A DNA stretch of 14,421 nt, from NCBI GenBank assembly GCA_016297165.1, contig JAEDHF010000030.1, positions 1-14,421 of the forward strand, written 5' to 3'. The notes under the pieces are model-generated. The model was not told the DNA's origin. It saw nothing but the letters and a program-made list of their open reading frames with translations, and searched no databases. The position numbers and the translations under genes were made by a program. The stretch comes from Oscillospiraceae bacterium (GTDB lineage Bacteria; Bacillota; Clostridia; Oscillospirales; Ruminococcaceae). This document shows, in pieces, positions 8,001 to 13,952 of this stretch (its first letter is position 1; every line of letters begins with the position of its first letter).

Positions 8001-8247
8001 TGCAGTTCTTCGCAAGAGCAAGCACCTTATCCACAACATAAGCGGAATATTCACGGCTTAAAAGCCTGAAGCCGCTGTCGTTGGGGACAATATCAAGATA
8101 CTCCGCCTTTGTAACTCCGAGGAGAGAAAAGAACTTTTCGTTTCCCCATAAAAGCCTTATATCGGAATTCCTGTATCTGAAGGACGCAGCGGCACAGGGT
8201 ATGCTACCGAATACAGAGGTATCGGAAATTGCCACAGCTGATGCCAT
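5059..8247 (-). CDS. Cyclic-di-GMP turnover protein, PAS-PAS-GGDEF-GAF-GGDEF*-EAL
   Basis: Predicted cytoplasmic 1062-residue signalling enzyme with no membrane segment. Domain order: PAS-like (about 10-125), second PAS (140-255), GGDEF (265-430), GAF-like (455-625), degenerate GGDEF (638-800) and EAL (808-1058). The first GGDEF has the exact GGDEF motif (346-350) and an RSND I-site (RxxD) five residues before it, so it looks like a feedback-inhibited diguanylate cyclase. The second reads AADRF (716-720) and is unlikely to make c-di-GMP. The EAL domain keeps QPK, EALIRW (842-847), NVS, ELTE, DDFGSGYSS (963-971), KID and QGYYYSKP, so a phosphodiesterase is likely active. ATG at 8247 is chosen because a ribosome-binding site (AAAGGAAAGGG) lies 9 nt upstream; the upstream TTG at 8256 abuts it. 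The start is 19 bp after the preceding gene, so it is translated from a shared mRNA. Confidence 0.95.
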   Translation of the reverse strand: MASAVAISDTSVFGSIPCAAASFRYRNSDIRLLWGNEKFFSLLGVTKAEYLDIVPNDSGFRLLSREYSAYVVDKVLALAKNCSEFSLDIEAVTSGGKKLPLIVEFSVDKDGDDRIFNCLLRPKEEVDNTAKTDSDMNTMMQELMAISAGYIFRYTEADNSFELYHNVGGAFVKELTYCDFEKEFRNSERVFDEDIDSFEQLCTNIKSGIDKGIFELRLVMPGDNDYRWYRVSVKTIRDRLTNSYVSSVGKFEDISGIKNANQRLIEKAERDPLTKLYNKTATKSLIKNCLRTDSRDTYDAFIIVDVDNFKTVNDTLGHLFGDSVLVELSQEMLDLFRSNDIIGRIGGDEFIVFLRGLKQKSHIESKAADLCKVFSLIYSDEDDGVKISGSLGIALFPDDGDTFDELYRKADIALYTSKRAGKSCYNFYKSGDEIPSEDKPVPRVERYKNSTDFLTGSSALDNEVFNSAFEMAENGGDMNESIDVLLTKVGKRFNFSRITVSEADEESRVFTDRYVWNSKYTEGLRSNNIKYSLRELNEVCSCFDKNFIFSVNTDSTDKLKDNAFITYLNTNRMKACMTCGYFRGGRLIGTVSFQENVASYVWSIEEAKTLKELTRVVFSYMIKLRDYYDAREAADYSANYDSLTGLMNFSCFKRETAQFISSAFENDKFIMLMADFSNFSYINNKYGYDSGNNLLKSFSNAIKYFSDSVIHVCRIAADRFCILAEYNDNIVNEYETFLKRFAANEKLTGGNTSFGIAAGGYIIESAAGEGFDMIYDNANLALKFAKQRHIGKCSIYSYDMRDELNKTIEIAADAKRALINKEFKVFLQPKVSIKSNKVVGAEALIRWIKPDGTVISAGSFVPMLEKNGFIVNIDYFVYEEVCKYLRNRIDNGLPTIVISVNVSRVHMFTDDFISKLMCLVKRYRVPAELIEFELTESVFESNEDSMIETIMKLKELGFKISIDDFGSGYSSLSLLKRMPVDVLKIDKEFIRNTTGTKDEIVLSSVIEMADRMGISVICEGAETAEQIDFLRGTSCDTVQGYYYSKPVSSIEFDELLEHGFKK

Positions 8248-8266
8248 ATCTATCAACCCTTTCCTT

Positions 8267-9529
8267 TTATTTTGAAAGCCTTAGGTTTATGTAGTTATCC
8301 TTATAGGTTGTATCGTATTTATAGCAGATTTTAAGCTTTTCGCCCGATAATACCATGCCATAAATCTGCTGTCCCTTATTCTTTTTAAGGGTATATATCT
8401 TTTTTACCTTATCTGTTTTAAGATCGTATCTGTAAATGCAGTCCGTAGTATTGAAATAGAGATAGTCTCCCTTAATTACAAGACGAGTAAAGCTTACCTT
8501 ATAAGCCTTTTTTCCGTAAGCGTACTTTTCGCCGCTTGAAGGGTCACGGAGAAGATACCATTTAGCGGAAACCTTGGAAATAAGCTTTGACTTCCTGCTT
8601 TCGAAATCATAGGAGTATATCTTCGAATAGCGCTTGTTCCCTTCATTTACGCTTATAACATAGTACCACTTTCCTTCGTAATACTGCATAGGAGAGCTTG
8701 AATCACGCCATTTTGCATTATCGTAAAGAGTACTCTTGGCAGCGCCACAGTCCCCGATAACTTTCCAGCTTCTATGTAATCCCGAGACTTCCTTACATTT
8801 CTTATCGCTCATAAGAAAATTATCGTGGCATACCTTGCTGAAAACATCGTAGGACTTACCGTCGTAATACTGATATGTACCGTCGCCGCCGGTAAGGTCA
8901 ACATGATACCATTTACCGTCAATTTTTACATAGTTCCAGCTGTGATTCTGGCTGTCGGATAAAACGATTTCGCAATCAATACCGAGATAATCCTGGAGTA
9001 TAAGCTTGTATGCGAGAGCATAGCCCTGACAAACACACTTCTTATCTACTATACAGTTATAGGCGGAATAATTATTATGGCTCGTATCATAGCCGCAGTT
9101 AAGTATCAGATAATCATAGACGTAAAGCGCCTTTTCAGCATCGCTCATATCGGGGGTTATACCCTCAATCACCTTTTTTATCCCGGAATCCAGCTTTTCA
9201 TCCATTATTTCCTTTTCATCCCTGCTGTATTTATAGGTGAAATTGAGGAAATAACGGGTTTTGGTTGAATCGGCGCCGTTTAATGTATAACCATTATCGA
9301 TAAAATAGAGCCGCGGACTCGAAAAGAAATAATCCCTTACTGCGCTTTTTATATCGTCCTCAGTCCATTTATTATCATAGACATATTGTGAAATCTCTAC
9401 AACTTCTTCATAATTATCTATCTTTTCATCGAGATAATCGGTAAAGCTGATTTCTTCCGCAGAAGCCCCGGTACAAAGGCATAAAGTGGAAAAAAGAGCG
9501 AAAACAAAAATAAAACAAAGCTTTTTCAT
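8267..9529 (-). CDS. Secreted transglutaminase-like (cysteine protease fold) protein
   Basis: Exported protein of 420 residues. The signal peptide spans residues 1-24, with likely cleavage after ASA (22-24). After an alpha-helical N-terminal part, the transglutaminase-like core (about 130-220) shows a full triad: Cys167 in CVCQGYALAY, His196 in NHSWNYVKIDGKW and Asp211 in YHVDLTGG. Members of this fold are proteases, peptide-crosslinking enzymes or inactive binding domains; the substrate cannot be read from sequence. The C-terminal half (about 280-420) has repeated YY/YLYF-type beta strands (GKWYYVISVNEG, KIYSYDFESRK, GDYLYFNTTDCIYRYDLKT), like the propeller-type DUF5050 repeats often joined to such domains. 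It is the first gene of an operon with the GGDEF-EAL protein, so c-di-GMP and this exported enzyme may be functionally tied. The ribosome-binding site is weak (ACAGG, 5 nt before ATG). Confidence 0.88.
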   Translation of the reverse strand: MKKLCFIFVFALFSTLCLCTGASAEEISFTDYLDEKIDNYEEVVEISQYVYDNKWTEDDIKSAVRDYFFSSPRLYFIDNGYTLNGADSTKTRYFLNFTYKYSRDEKEIMDEKLDSGIKKVIEGITPDMSDAEKALYVYDYLILNCGYDTSHNNYSAYNCIVDKKCVCQGYALAYKLILQDYLGIDCEIVLSDSQNHSWNYVKIDGKWYHVDLTGGDGTYQYYDGKSYDVFSKVCHDNFLMSDKKCKEVSGLHRSWKVIGDCGAAKSTLYDNAKWRDSSSPMQYYEGKWYYVISVNEGNKRYSKIYSYDFESRKSKLISKVSAKWYLLRDPSSGEKYAYGKKAYKVSFTRLVIKGDYLYFNTTDCIYRYDLKTDKVKKIYTLKKNKGQQIYGMVLSGEKLKICYKYDTTYKDNYINLRLSK

Positions 9530-9701
9530 AATACCTGTCTTTCAAAAAGGGAGCAAATGGCGTTCTGTTATCTACATATAGGTAATTATACAATAAAAAT
9601 GTAATCAAATCAAGGTTAATTCGGTTATTTTGTATAATATTAACAATAATGAGACCAACATTTAAGTATATTTGAATAATAGTCTTTTACAGTATGGTTT
9701 C
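9530..9701. other. Intergenic DNA between the transglutaminase gene and the MITE-like element
   Basis: An AT-rich stretch containing the minus-strand promoter at 9585-9613. The remainder (9614-9701) shows a plus-strand TATAAT in TTTTGTATAATATT without a matching -35; I see no gene. Confidence 0.5.
9585..9613 (-). promoter_or_regulatory. Sigma-A promoter of the transglutaminase/GGDEF-EAL operon
   Basis: On the minus strand TTGATT (9613-9608, 4/6 to consensus), an exact 17-bp spacer and a perfect TATAAT (9590-9585). The resulting 5' leader is about 50 nt, too short for a c-di-GMP riboswitch. Confidence 0.65.
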
Positions 9702-9955
9702 TTAAGGCAACACCGCACAAAGACCGCCTAACAGCTTTGCATACGCCTTGCTTGCATCTTCTCCGTCATCTTGCACAAATTTCGCCTGATTGGCGTAATC
9801 TCCCCCTGAGGGGGGAGGTGTCACGAAGTGACAGAGGGGCTGACCGACAGACCAGCCAACCTGCACTCAATTTGCACAATCCTGGGGGCGGCTTCCGCCT
9901 GACGAAAAATCTGACTGCGCAATCCGCACGCAATCTTTGTGCGGTATTGCCTTAA
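9702..9955. mobile_element. MITE-like element with 22-bp terminal inverted repeats
   Basis: The ends 9702-9723 and 9934-9955 are inverted repeats matching at 21 of 22 positions (outer part TTAAGGCAACACCGCACAAA; the right arm has one A for G). The 254-bp element has no credible ORF. It contains further small hairpins: CTCCCCC/GGGGGAG around 9800-9816, TGTCAC-GAA-GTGACA (9819-9833), CGCC/GGCG (9783-9795) and GGCGG-CTT-CCGCC near 9887-9899, plus a direct repeat TTGCACAA (9771-9778, 9872-9879). The outermost TTAA could be part of the terminal repeat or a TTAA target duplication. Its GC-rich composition differs from the AT-rich flanks. It is non-autonomous; no transposase is nearby. Confidence 0.8.
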
Positions 9956-9974
9956 AAGAATTTGTAAAAAGCAG

Positions 9975-10003
9975 TTGACAAAAATTACTATATATGCTAT
10001 AAT
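9975..10003 (+). promoter_or_regulatory. Consensus sigma-A promoter of nrdDG
   Basis: Perfect -35 TTGACA (9975-9980), a 17-bp spacer and perfect -10 TATAAT (9998-10003). It begins 20 bp after the right end of the MITE-like element. Such a strong promoter on a reductase operon implies it is held by a repressor, which fits the NrdR boxes overlapping and following it. Confidence 0.9.
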
Positions 10004-10032
10004 AACCCTTGCTAAGACACAATATGTTGTGT
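9985..10032 (+). promoter_or_regulatory. NrdR operator: one near-ideal box and a degenerate partner
   Basis: ACACAATATGTTGTGT (10017-10032) is a perfect palindrome and fits the NrdR-box consensus ACACWATATNTWGTGT. NrdR boxes normally occur as pairs about 31-32 bp apart. Starting 32 bp upstream, 9985-10000 reads TTACTATATATGCTAT, about 11/16 compatible, and overlaps the -10 box. NrdR is the ATP/dATP-sensing repressor of ribonucleotide reductase genes. The nrdR gene itself is not in this window. Confidence 0.8.
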
Positions 10033-10066
10033 TTTGTGCATCAAAACTGTTCCCGGAGGCATAACA

Positions 10067-12226
10067 ATGAAGATACTTAAAAGAAATGCGTCGGAAGTAG
10101 ATTTCGACATAACTAAGATAATTACCGCTATTTCTAAGGCTAACGACGCTGTTGATGAAAACGCAAGAATGACGTCAATGCAGATTAAAAGGATTGCCGA
10201 AAGCGTTGTTTTAACTTGCGAGGAGCTTGGACGCTTCCCCAGCGTAGAAGAAGTACAGGATATGGTTGAGCATCAGATTATGGCTCACGGCGCCTTCGAA
10301 GTAGCTAAAGCATATATTACATACCGCTACAGAAGAGCCCTCGTACGTCAGTCCAATACCACCGACGATAAGATTTTAAGCCTTATCGAATGCAATAACG
10401 AGGAAGCAAAGCAGGAAAACTCCAACAAGAACCCCGTCGTTAACTCGACCCAGCGTGACTATATGGCAGGCGAGGTATCAAGAGATATTTCCGCAAGAAT
10501 ACTCCTGCCCCAGGACATAGTAGAAGCCCATAACGAAGGTATTATACATTTCCACGATACCGATTATTATGCACAGCACATGCATAACTGCGACCTTGTT
10601 AACCTTGAGGATATGCTCAACAACGGTACGGTTATAACCGGTACCCTTATCGAACGCCCCCATAGCTTCTCCACCGCCTGCAACATCGCTACCCAGATTA
10701 TTGCACAGGTTGCCTCCAACCAGTACGGCGGTCAGTCTATTTCCCTTGCACATCTTGCCCCCTTCGTAGAGGTAAGCCGCAAGAAAATCTATAACGACTT
10801 AAGACGGGAAACCGAAGAGCTTGAAATATCGCTCAGCGAGGACGAAATTAAAAAGCTCGCCGAAAAACGCCTCAGAGACGAGGTTCGCCGAGGGGTACAA
10901 ACTATTCAGTATCAGGTTGTAACCCTCCTTACCACCAACGGACAGGCTCCCTTCGTAACCGTTTTTATGTACCTGAACGAGGCTAAAAACGAACAGGAGA
11001 AAAAGGATCTTGCGCTTATTACCGAAGAGGTTCTTCTCCAGCGTTATCAGGGTGTTAAGAACGAACAGGGCGTCTGGGTAACCCCCGCCTTCCCGAAGCT
11101 TATCTACGTTCTTGAGGAGGACAACATTCACGACGATTCCCCCTACTATTACCTCACGAAGCTTGCGGCGAAATGTACCGCAAAGCGCCTTGTTCCCGAC
11201 TATATCTCCGAAAAGAAGATGAAGGAGCTTAAGGAGGGTAACTGTTTCCCCGTTATGGGCTGTCGAAGCGCTCTTACACCCTGGAAGGATGAAAACGGAG
11301 AATATAAATTCTACGGCCGTTTCAATCAGGGCGTCGTGACCCTTAACCTTGTGGATATTGCTCTTTCTTCGGGAGGAAATCTCGAAAAATTCTGGAAGAT
11401 TTTCGATGAAAGACTTGACCTTTGCTACCGTGCGCTTATGTGCAGGCACGAAAGATTAAAGGGTACTCTCTCCGATGCAGCGCCTATTCTTTGGCAGTAC
11501 GGCGCCTGCGCAAGGCTTAAGAAGGGCGAGCCGATAGACAAGCTGCTTGTGGGCGGATATTCCACCATTTCTCTCGGCTATGCAGGTCTTTACGAATGCG
11601 TAAAGTATATGACCGGAAAATCCCATACCGACCCTACCGCTACTCCCTTTGCCCTTGAAATAATGAAGTATATGAACGACGCCTGCAACCGCTGGAAGGA
11701 AAAGACCTCTATCGGCTTCGGCATCTACGGTACTCCCCTCGAATCCACCACCTATAAATTTGCAAAATGCTTACAGCGCCGCTTCGGCATAATCGAGGGC
11801 GTTACCGACAAGGGCTATATCACCAACAGCTACCATGTTCACGTTACGGAAGAAATCGACGCCTTCGAAAAGCTTAAGTTCGAGTCAAAGTTCCAGGCTC
11901 TCTCCACAGGCGGTGCAATCAGCTATGTGGAAGTGCCCGATATGCAGAATAACATTCAGGCAGTTCTTCAGGTAATAAAGTTCATATATGAGAATATTAT
12001 GTACGCCGAGCTTAATACGAAGAGCGACTATTGTCAGAAATGCGGCTGGGAAGGCGAAATACTGATAAAGGACGTTGACGGAAAGCTTGTGTGGACCTGC
12101 CCTAAATGCGGTAATCAGGATCAGGATACCATGAATGTAGCAAGAAGAACCTGCGGCTATATAGGTACACAGTACTGGAACCAGGGCAGAACGCAGGAAA
12201 TAAAGGAACGTGTTCTTCATCTGTAA
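10067..12226 (+). CDS. nrdD: Anaerobic (class III) ribonucleoside-triphosphate reductase, large subunit
   Basis: Oxygen-sensitive glycyl-radical enzyme of 719 residues that reduces ribonucleoside triphosphates to deoxyribonucleotides for DNA synthesis. An ATP-cone allosteric domain occupies residues about 1-95 (MKILKRNASEVDFDITKII, ending in YITYRYRRALVRQ). The 10-stranded barrel core follows, with HNCDLVNLEDM and MGCRSALTPW segments carrying candidate active-site cysteines. Near the C-terminus is a four-cysteine zinc site, CQKC (656-659) and CPKC (678-681). The glycyl radical loop is RTCGYIG, with Gly697 as the radical site, 22 residues from the end. ATG at 10067 is chosen because GGAGG lies 7 nt upstream and the protein then begins at the ATP cone; a TTG at 10034 in frame has no ribosome-binding site. 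Everything needed for activity is present. nrdG follows after 36 bp. Confidence 0.98.
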   Translation: MKILKRNASEVDFDITKIITAISKANDAVDENARMTSMQIKRIAESVVLTCEELGRFPSVEEVQDMVEHQIMAHGAFEVAKAYITYRYRRALVRQSNTTDDKILSLIECNNEEAKQENSNKNPVVNSTQRDYMAGEVSRDISARILLPQDIVEAHNEGIIHFHDTDYYAQHMHNCDLVNLEDMLNNGTVITGTLIERPHSFSTACNIATQIIAQVASNQYGGQSISLAHLAPFVEVSRKKIYNDLRRETEELEISLSEDEIKKLAEKRLRDEVRRGVQTIQYQVVTLLTTNGQAPFVTVFMYLNEAKNEQEKKDLALITEEVLLQRYQGVKNEQGVWVTPAFPKLIYVLEEDNIHDDSPYYYLTKLAAKCTAKRLVPDYISEKKMKELKEGNCFPVMGCRSALTPWKDENGEYKFYGRFNQGVVTLNLVDIALSSGGNLEKFWKIFDERLDLCYRALMCRHERLKGTLSDAAPILWQYGACARLKKGEPIDKLLVGGYSTISLGYAGLYECVKYMTGKSHTDPTATPFALEIMKYMNDACNRWKEKTSIGFGIYGTPLESTTYKFAKCLQRRFGIIEGVTDKGYITNSYHVHVTEEIDAFEKLKFESKFQALSTGGAISYVEVPDMQNNIQAVLQVIKFIYENIMYAELNTKSDYCQKCGWEGEILIKDVDGKLVWTCPKCGNQDQDTMNVARRTCGYIGTQYWNQGRTQEIKERVLHL

Positions 12227-12262
12227 AAATATGAACAAATAGCAGGAAAGAAGGAAAGAGCT

Positions 12263-12784
12263 ATGAATTACTGCGAAATTAAGAAATGTGATATCGCTAA
12301 CGGAATAGGCGTTAGGGTATCCCTGTTCGTTTCGGGCTGCCGTAATCATTGTGATGAATGCTTCCAGCCTGAAACCTGGGATTTCGCCTACGGAAAACCC
12401 TTTACCGCCGAAACGGAAGAAATGCTCCTTTCTCTCCTTGCTCCCGATTATATAAACGGGCTTTCCCTTCTTGGGGGCGAGCCCTTCGAGCCCGAAAACC
12501 AGAGGGCTCTTCTCCCATTTCTCCGCCGTGTTAAGGAAAGATATCCGAATAAGACGATATGGGCTTTTTCGGGCTATATCTACGAGGACCTTATGTCCGA
12601 TAAATACCCATCCTGCATAGAAACCAAGCATATTCTTTCTCTTCTTGACGTGCTTGTGGACGGTAGGTATATGAAGGATTTAAAGGATATTTCCCTTCGG
12701 TTCAGGGGCTCCTCAAATCAGCGTATTATTGACGTACAGAAAACCCTCTTCCAGAATAAAGTAATCCTCTGGACAGAGGAATAA
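12263..12784 (+). CDS. nrdG: NrdD-activating radical SAM enzyme
   Basis: A 173-residue iron-sulfur activase that uses S-adenosylmethionine to abstract a hydrogen from the NrdD glycine and create its radical. The radical-SAM cluster motif is C26-x3-C30-x2-C33 (CRNHCDEC), followed by FQPETWD, characteristic of NrdG. The SAM-contacting GGEP sits at 71-74 (LLGGEPFEPEN). Length and order match the family. The ribosome-binding site (AAGGAAAG) precedes the ATG at a normal distance. It shares the nrdD promoter. The C-terminus (SSNQRIIDVQKTL) is also typical. Confidence 0.97.
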   Translation: MNYCEIKKCDIANGIGVRVSLFVSGCRNHCDECFQPETWDFAYGKPFTAETEEMLLSLLAPDYINGLSLLGGEPFEPENQRALLPFLRRVKERYPNKTIWAFSGYIYEDLMSDKYPSCIETKHILSLLDVLVDGRYMKDLKDISLRFRGSSNQRIIDVQKTLFQNKVILWTEE

Positions 12785-12823
12785 TTTAAGCATCACTCAT
12801 GCAATCTTTAAGTGATTTTGCCA

Positions 12824-12842
12824 AAAGTTAACATAAAGTTAA
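12824..12842 (+). repeat. 11-bp-phased direct repeat AAAGTTAA
   Basis: AAAGTTAA occurs at 12824-12831 and 12835-12842, one DNA helical turn apart, in the gap between nrdG and plsC. A TTGCCA (12818-12823) could be a -35, but the bases 16-18 bp later match TATAAT poorly. TTAACA (12828-12833) and TATACT (12854-12859) are separated by 20 bp. The repeat may be an operator for the acyltransferase gene; evidence is weak. Confidence 0.3.
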
Positions 12843-12846
12843 TTTT

Positions 12847-12889
12847 ACCCCATTATACTACTGTTAAAGTGTGATAATGGGGTGTTTTT
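12847..12889 (+). terminator. Hairpin plus U-tract abutting the plsC start codon
   Basis: A perfect 10-bp inverted repeat (ACCCCATTAT at 12847-12856, ATAATGGGGT at 12874-12883) with a 17-nt loop is followed by G and TTTTT (12885-12889), immediately before ATG at 12890. It has the form of an intrinsic terminator for nrdDG. The right arm also contains the only purine-rich ribosome-binding site (GGGGTG) for plsC, so the folded form would hide it. Terminator, attenuator and translational switch are all possible. A weaker 6-bp repeat (ATCACT 12792-12797 / AGTGAT 12811-12816, then TTT) lies closer to nrdG. Confidence 0.5.
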
Positions 12890-13588
12890 ATGAAAAATGG
12901 CCAGACCTTTACAGGAAAGGTCTTTCAGAAATTGCTTAACAGTGTTGCAATAATCCTCTATCGTCCCGGGATTACCTGGAAGAATAAGGCTCTTAAAAAA
13001 GAGCTTAAGGATAAGCCGGTTATTTTCGTTTCCAATCATCTCGGACATATCGACGGTGCTTTTATCGGCGCAGTTCTCGGAAGGTATAAGCCTTATATGC
13101 TTGTAGCTAAGGACTGGTACGATAAAAAAGGAATAGGTAAGCTTATTAAGCTTTGCAGGACTATTCCAATCGACCGCTACGGCGCAGACGCTGTGTGGTA
13201 TGAACAGGCGCTCGAACATATCAGAAACGGCTCTTCCGTAATCATTTTCCCCGAGGGCTTTACCTCTAAGGACGGAATAATAAAGGAATTCAAGCCCGGC
13301 GCTGCCCTTCTTTCGGCGGTTACCGGTGCTCCCATAGTTCCTCTCGCTATCTACGGCGATTATAAGCCACTTATCGGTATGCGGCAGAGGGTTATGATCG
13401 GCGAGGAAATCGAAAGCTCCTGTCCCGAGGATATGAGACATTCTCTTTATGCAAAGAAGCTCATAAAAGAGGCGGAAAGCGAAGTAAAGAAGTTAAGGGC
13501 GGAGCTTGTTGAAATCTACGGTGCCGCCTTTGAAACGGAAAAAGCAGAGGAAGCCGAAGAAAAGGAACAAACCCCGATTACTGCCTAA
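12890..13588 (+). CDS. PlsC-family lysophospholipid/acyl-ACP acyltransferase
   Basis: A 232-residue member of the 1-acylglycerol-3-phosphate O-acyltransferase family, which transfers acyl groups from carrier protein or CoA to an alcohol. Motif I is NHLGHID with catalytic His50 and Asp55 (NHx4D). Motif II lies around CRTIPIDRYG (89-98), motif III is IFPEGFTSK with FPEG at 120-123, and motif IV is APIVPLAIYG near 149-158. The N-terminus is mildly hydrophobic (VFQKLLNSVAIILY), as in membrane-associated members. The C-terminal tail is Glu/Lys-rich and probably unstructured. It might be the housekeeping PlsC, but its position just ahead of a stand-alone ACP and ketosynthase suggests a dedicated acyltransferase for that pathway. 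The start codon follows a hairpin directly, with only GGGGTG as ribosome-binding site. Confidence 0.9.
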   Translation: MKNGQTFTGKVFQKLLNSVAIILYRPGITWKNKALKKELKDKPVIFVSNHLGHIDGAFIGAVLGRYKPYMLVAKDWYDKKGIGKLIKLCRTIPIDRYGADAVWYEQALEHIRNGSSVIIFPEGFTSKDGIIKEFKPGAALLSAVTGAPIVPLAIYGDYKPLIGMRQRVMIGEEIESSCPEDMRHSLYAKKLIKEAESEVKKLRAELVEIYGAAFETEKAEEAEEKEQTPITA

Positions 13589-13636
13589 GGCATTAAACCC
13601 ATAAGGGTAAAATACATATAAGGAATGGTGTTTATT

Positions 13637-13885
13637 ATGGACGAAAAACAGACAAAAATTGCAGAACAGATTAAGGGAATGCTTGTTGAAAGCCTCAGAA
13701 TTCCTGCCGACGCTCTTAATTATGATTCAGAGCTTTTCGGCGACGATATCGGCCTCGACTCAATCGACTCAATCGAAATTATCGCAGGTATCGATAATCT
13801 CTTCGGTGTTCAGATGACAGGCGCAGGCAGAGAGCACTTCCAGACAATCGAAACTCTCAGCAAGTTCGTATTGGACAATCAGTAA
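13637..13885 (+). CDS. Stand-alone acyl carrier protein
   Basis: An 82-residue acidic carrier protein. The phosphopantetheine attachment motif is GLDSIDSIEI, with Ser42 the modified serine. The preceding ELFGDDIGLDSID and the following FGVQMTG are normal for ACPs. The DDIGLDSID form differs from the usual housekeeping AcpP pattern (DLGADSLD) and is closer, from memory, to ACPs of aryl-polyene-like or other secondary type II fatty-acid systems; this is inference. An in-frame ATG at 13625 sits right against the Shine-Dalgarno AAGGA, so ATG 13637 is preferred; the earlier start would add four residues (MVFI). It lies 48 bp after the acyltransferase and 67 bp before the ketosynthase, in one apparent operon. 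Confidence 0.93.
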   Translation: MDEKQTKIAEQIKGMLVESLRIPADALNYDSELFGDDIGLDSIDSIEIIAGIDNLFGVQMTGAGREHFQTIETLSKFVLDNQ

Positions 13886-13894
13886 TAAAACTAA

Positions 13895-13921
13895 GGGCGG
13901 CTTGGAAATTCCATACCGCCC
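13895..13921 (+). other. Intergenic hairpin between ACP and ketosynthase genes
   Basis: GGGCGG (13895-13900) pairs with CCGCCC (13916-13921), and an inner TGGAA-A-TTCCA (13903-13913) continues the stem after a 2-nt internal loop. No U-tract follows (GTAAACTTATT), so it is not a classic terminator. A processing or stability element that lets ACP accumulate above the ketosynthase is plausible but untested. Confidence 0.5.
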
Positions 13922-13952
13922 GTAAACTTATTATACGAAAGGAACTACTGAT

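Noticed and set aside
8248..8256. TTG at 8256 as the start of the GGDEF-EAL gene
   Set aside because: It touches the AAAGGG ribosome-binding site with no spacing; ATG 8247 is 9 nt away and is the common start codon.
9530..9584. c-di-GMP riboswitch in the leader of the transglutaminase/GGDEF-EAL operon
   Set aside because: The leader is only about 50 nt and shows none of the paired stems or conserved loops of GEMM-type riboswitches.
9737..9955. 72-codon plus-strand ORF inside the MITE-like element
   Set aside because: No ribosome-binding site; it runs through the internal hairpins and ends in the right terminal repeat; low-complexity product with no recognisable domain.
9702..9955. CRISPR array or tRNA in the repeat-rich stretch
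   Set aside because: Repeats are two inverted ends and unrelated small hairpins, not regularly spaced direct repeats; no cloverleaf with a T-arm GTTCRA motif was found.
10034..10066. TTG at 10034 as the nrdD start, adding 11 residues
   Set aside because: No Shine-Dalgarno before it, it overlaps close to the NrdR box, and GGAGG is correctly spaced before ATG 10067, where the ATP cone begins.
11885..12631. 248-codon minus-strand ORF across the nrdD end and nrdG, and similar long antisense ORFs at 10799-11449, 12845-13441 and 13857-14378
   Set aside because: They lie opposite strongly recognised genes, have no family features or ribosome-binding sites, and reflect codon bias of the real frame.
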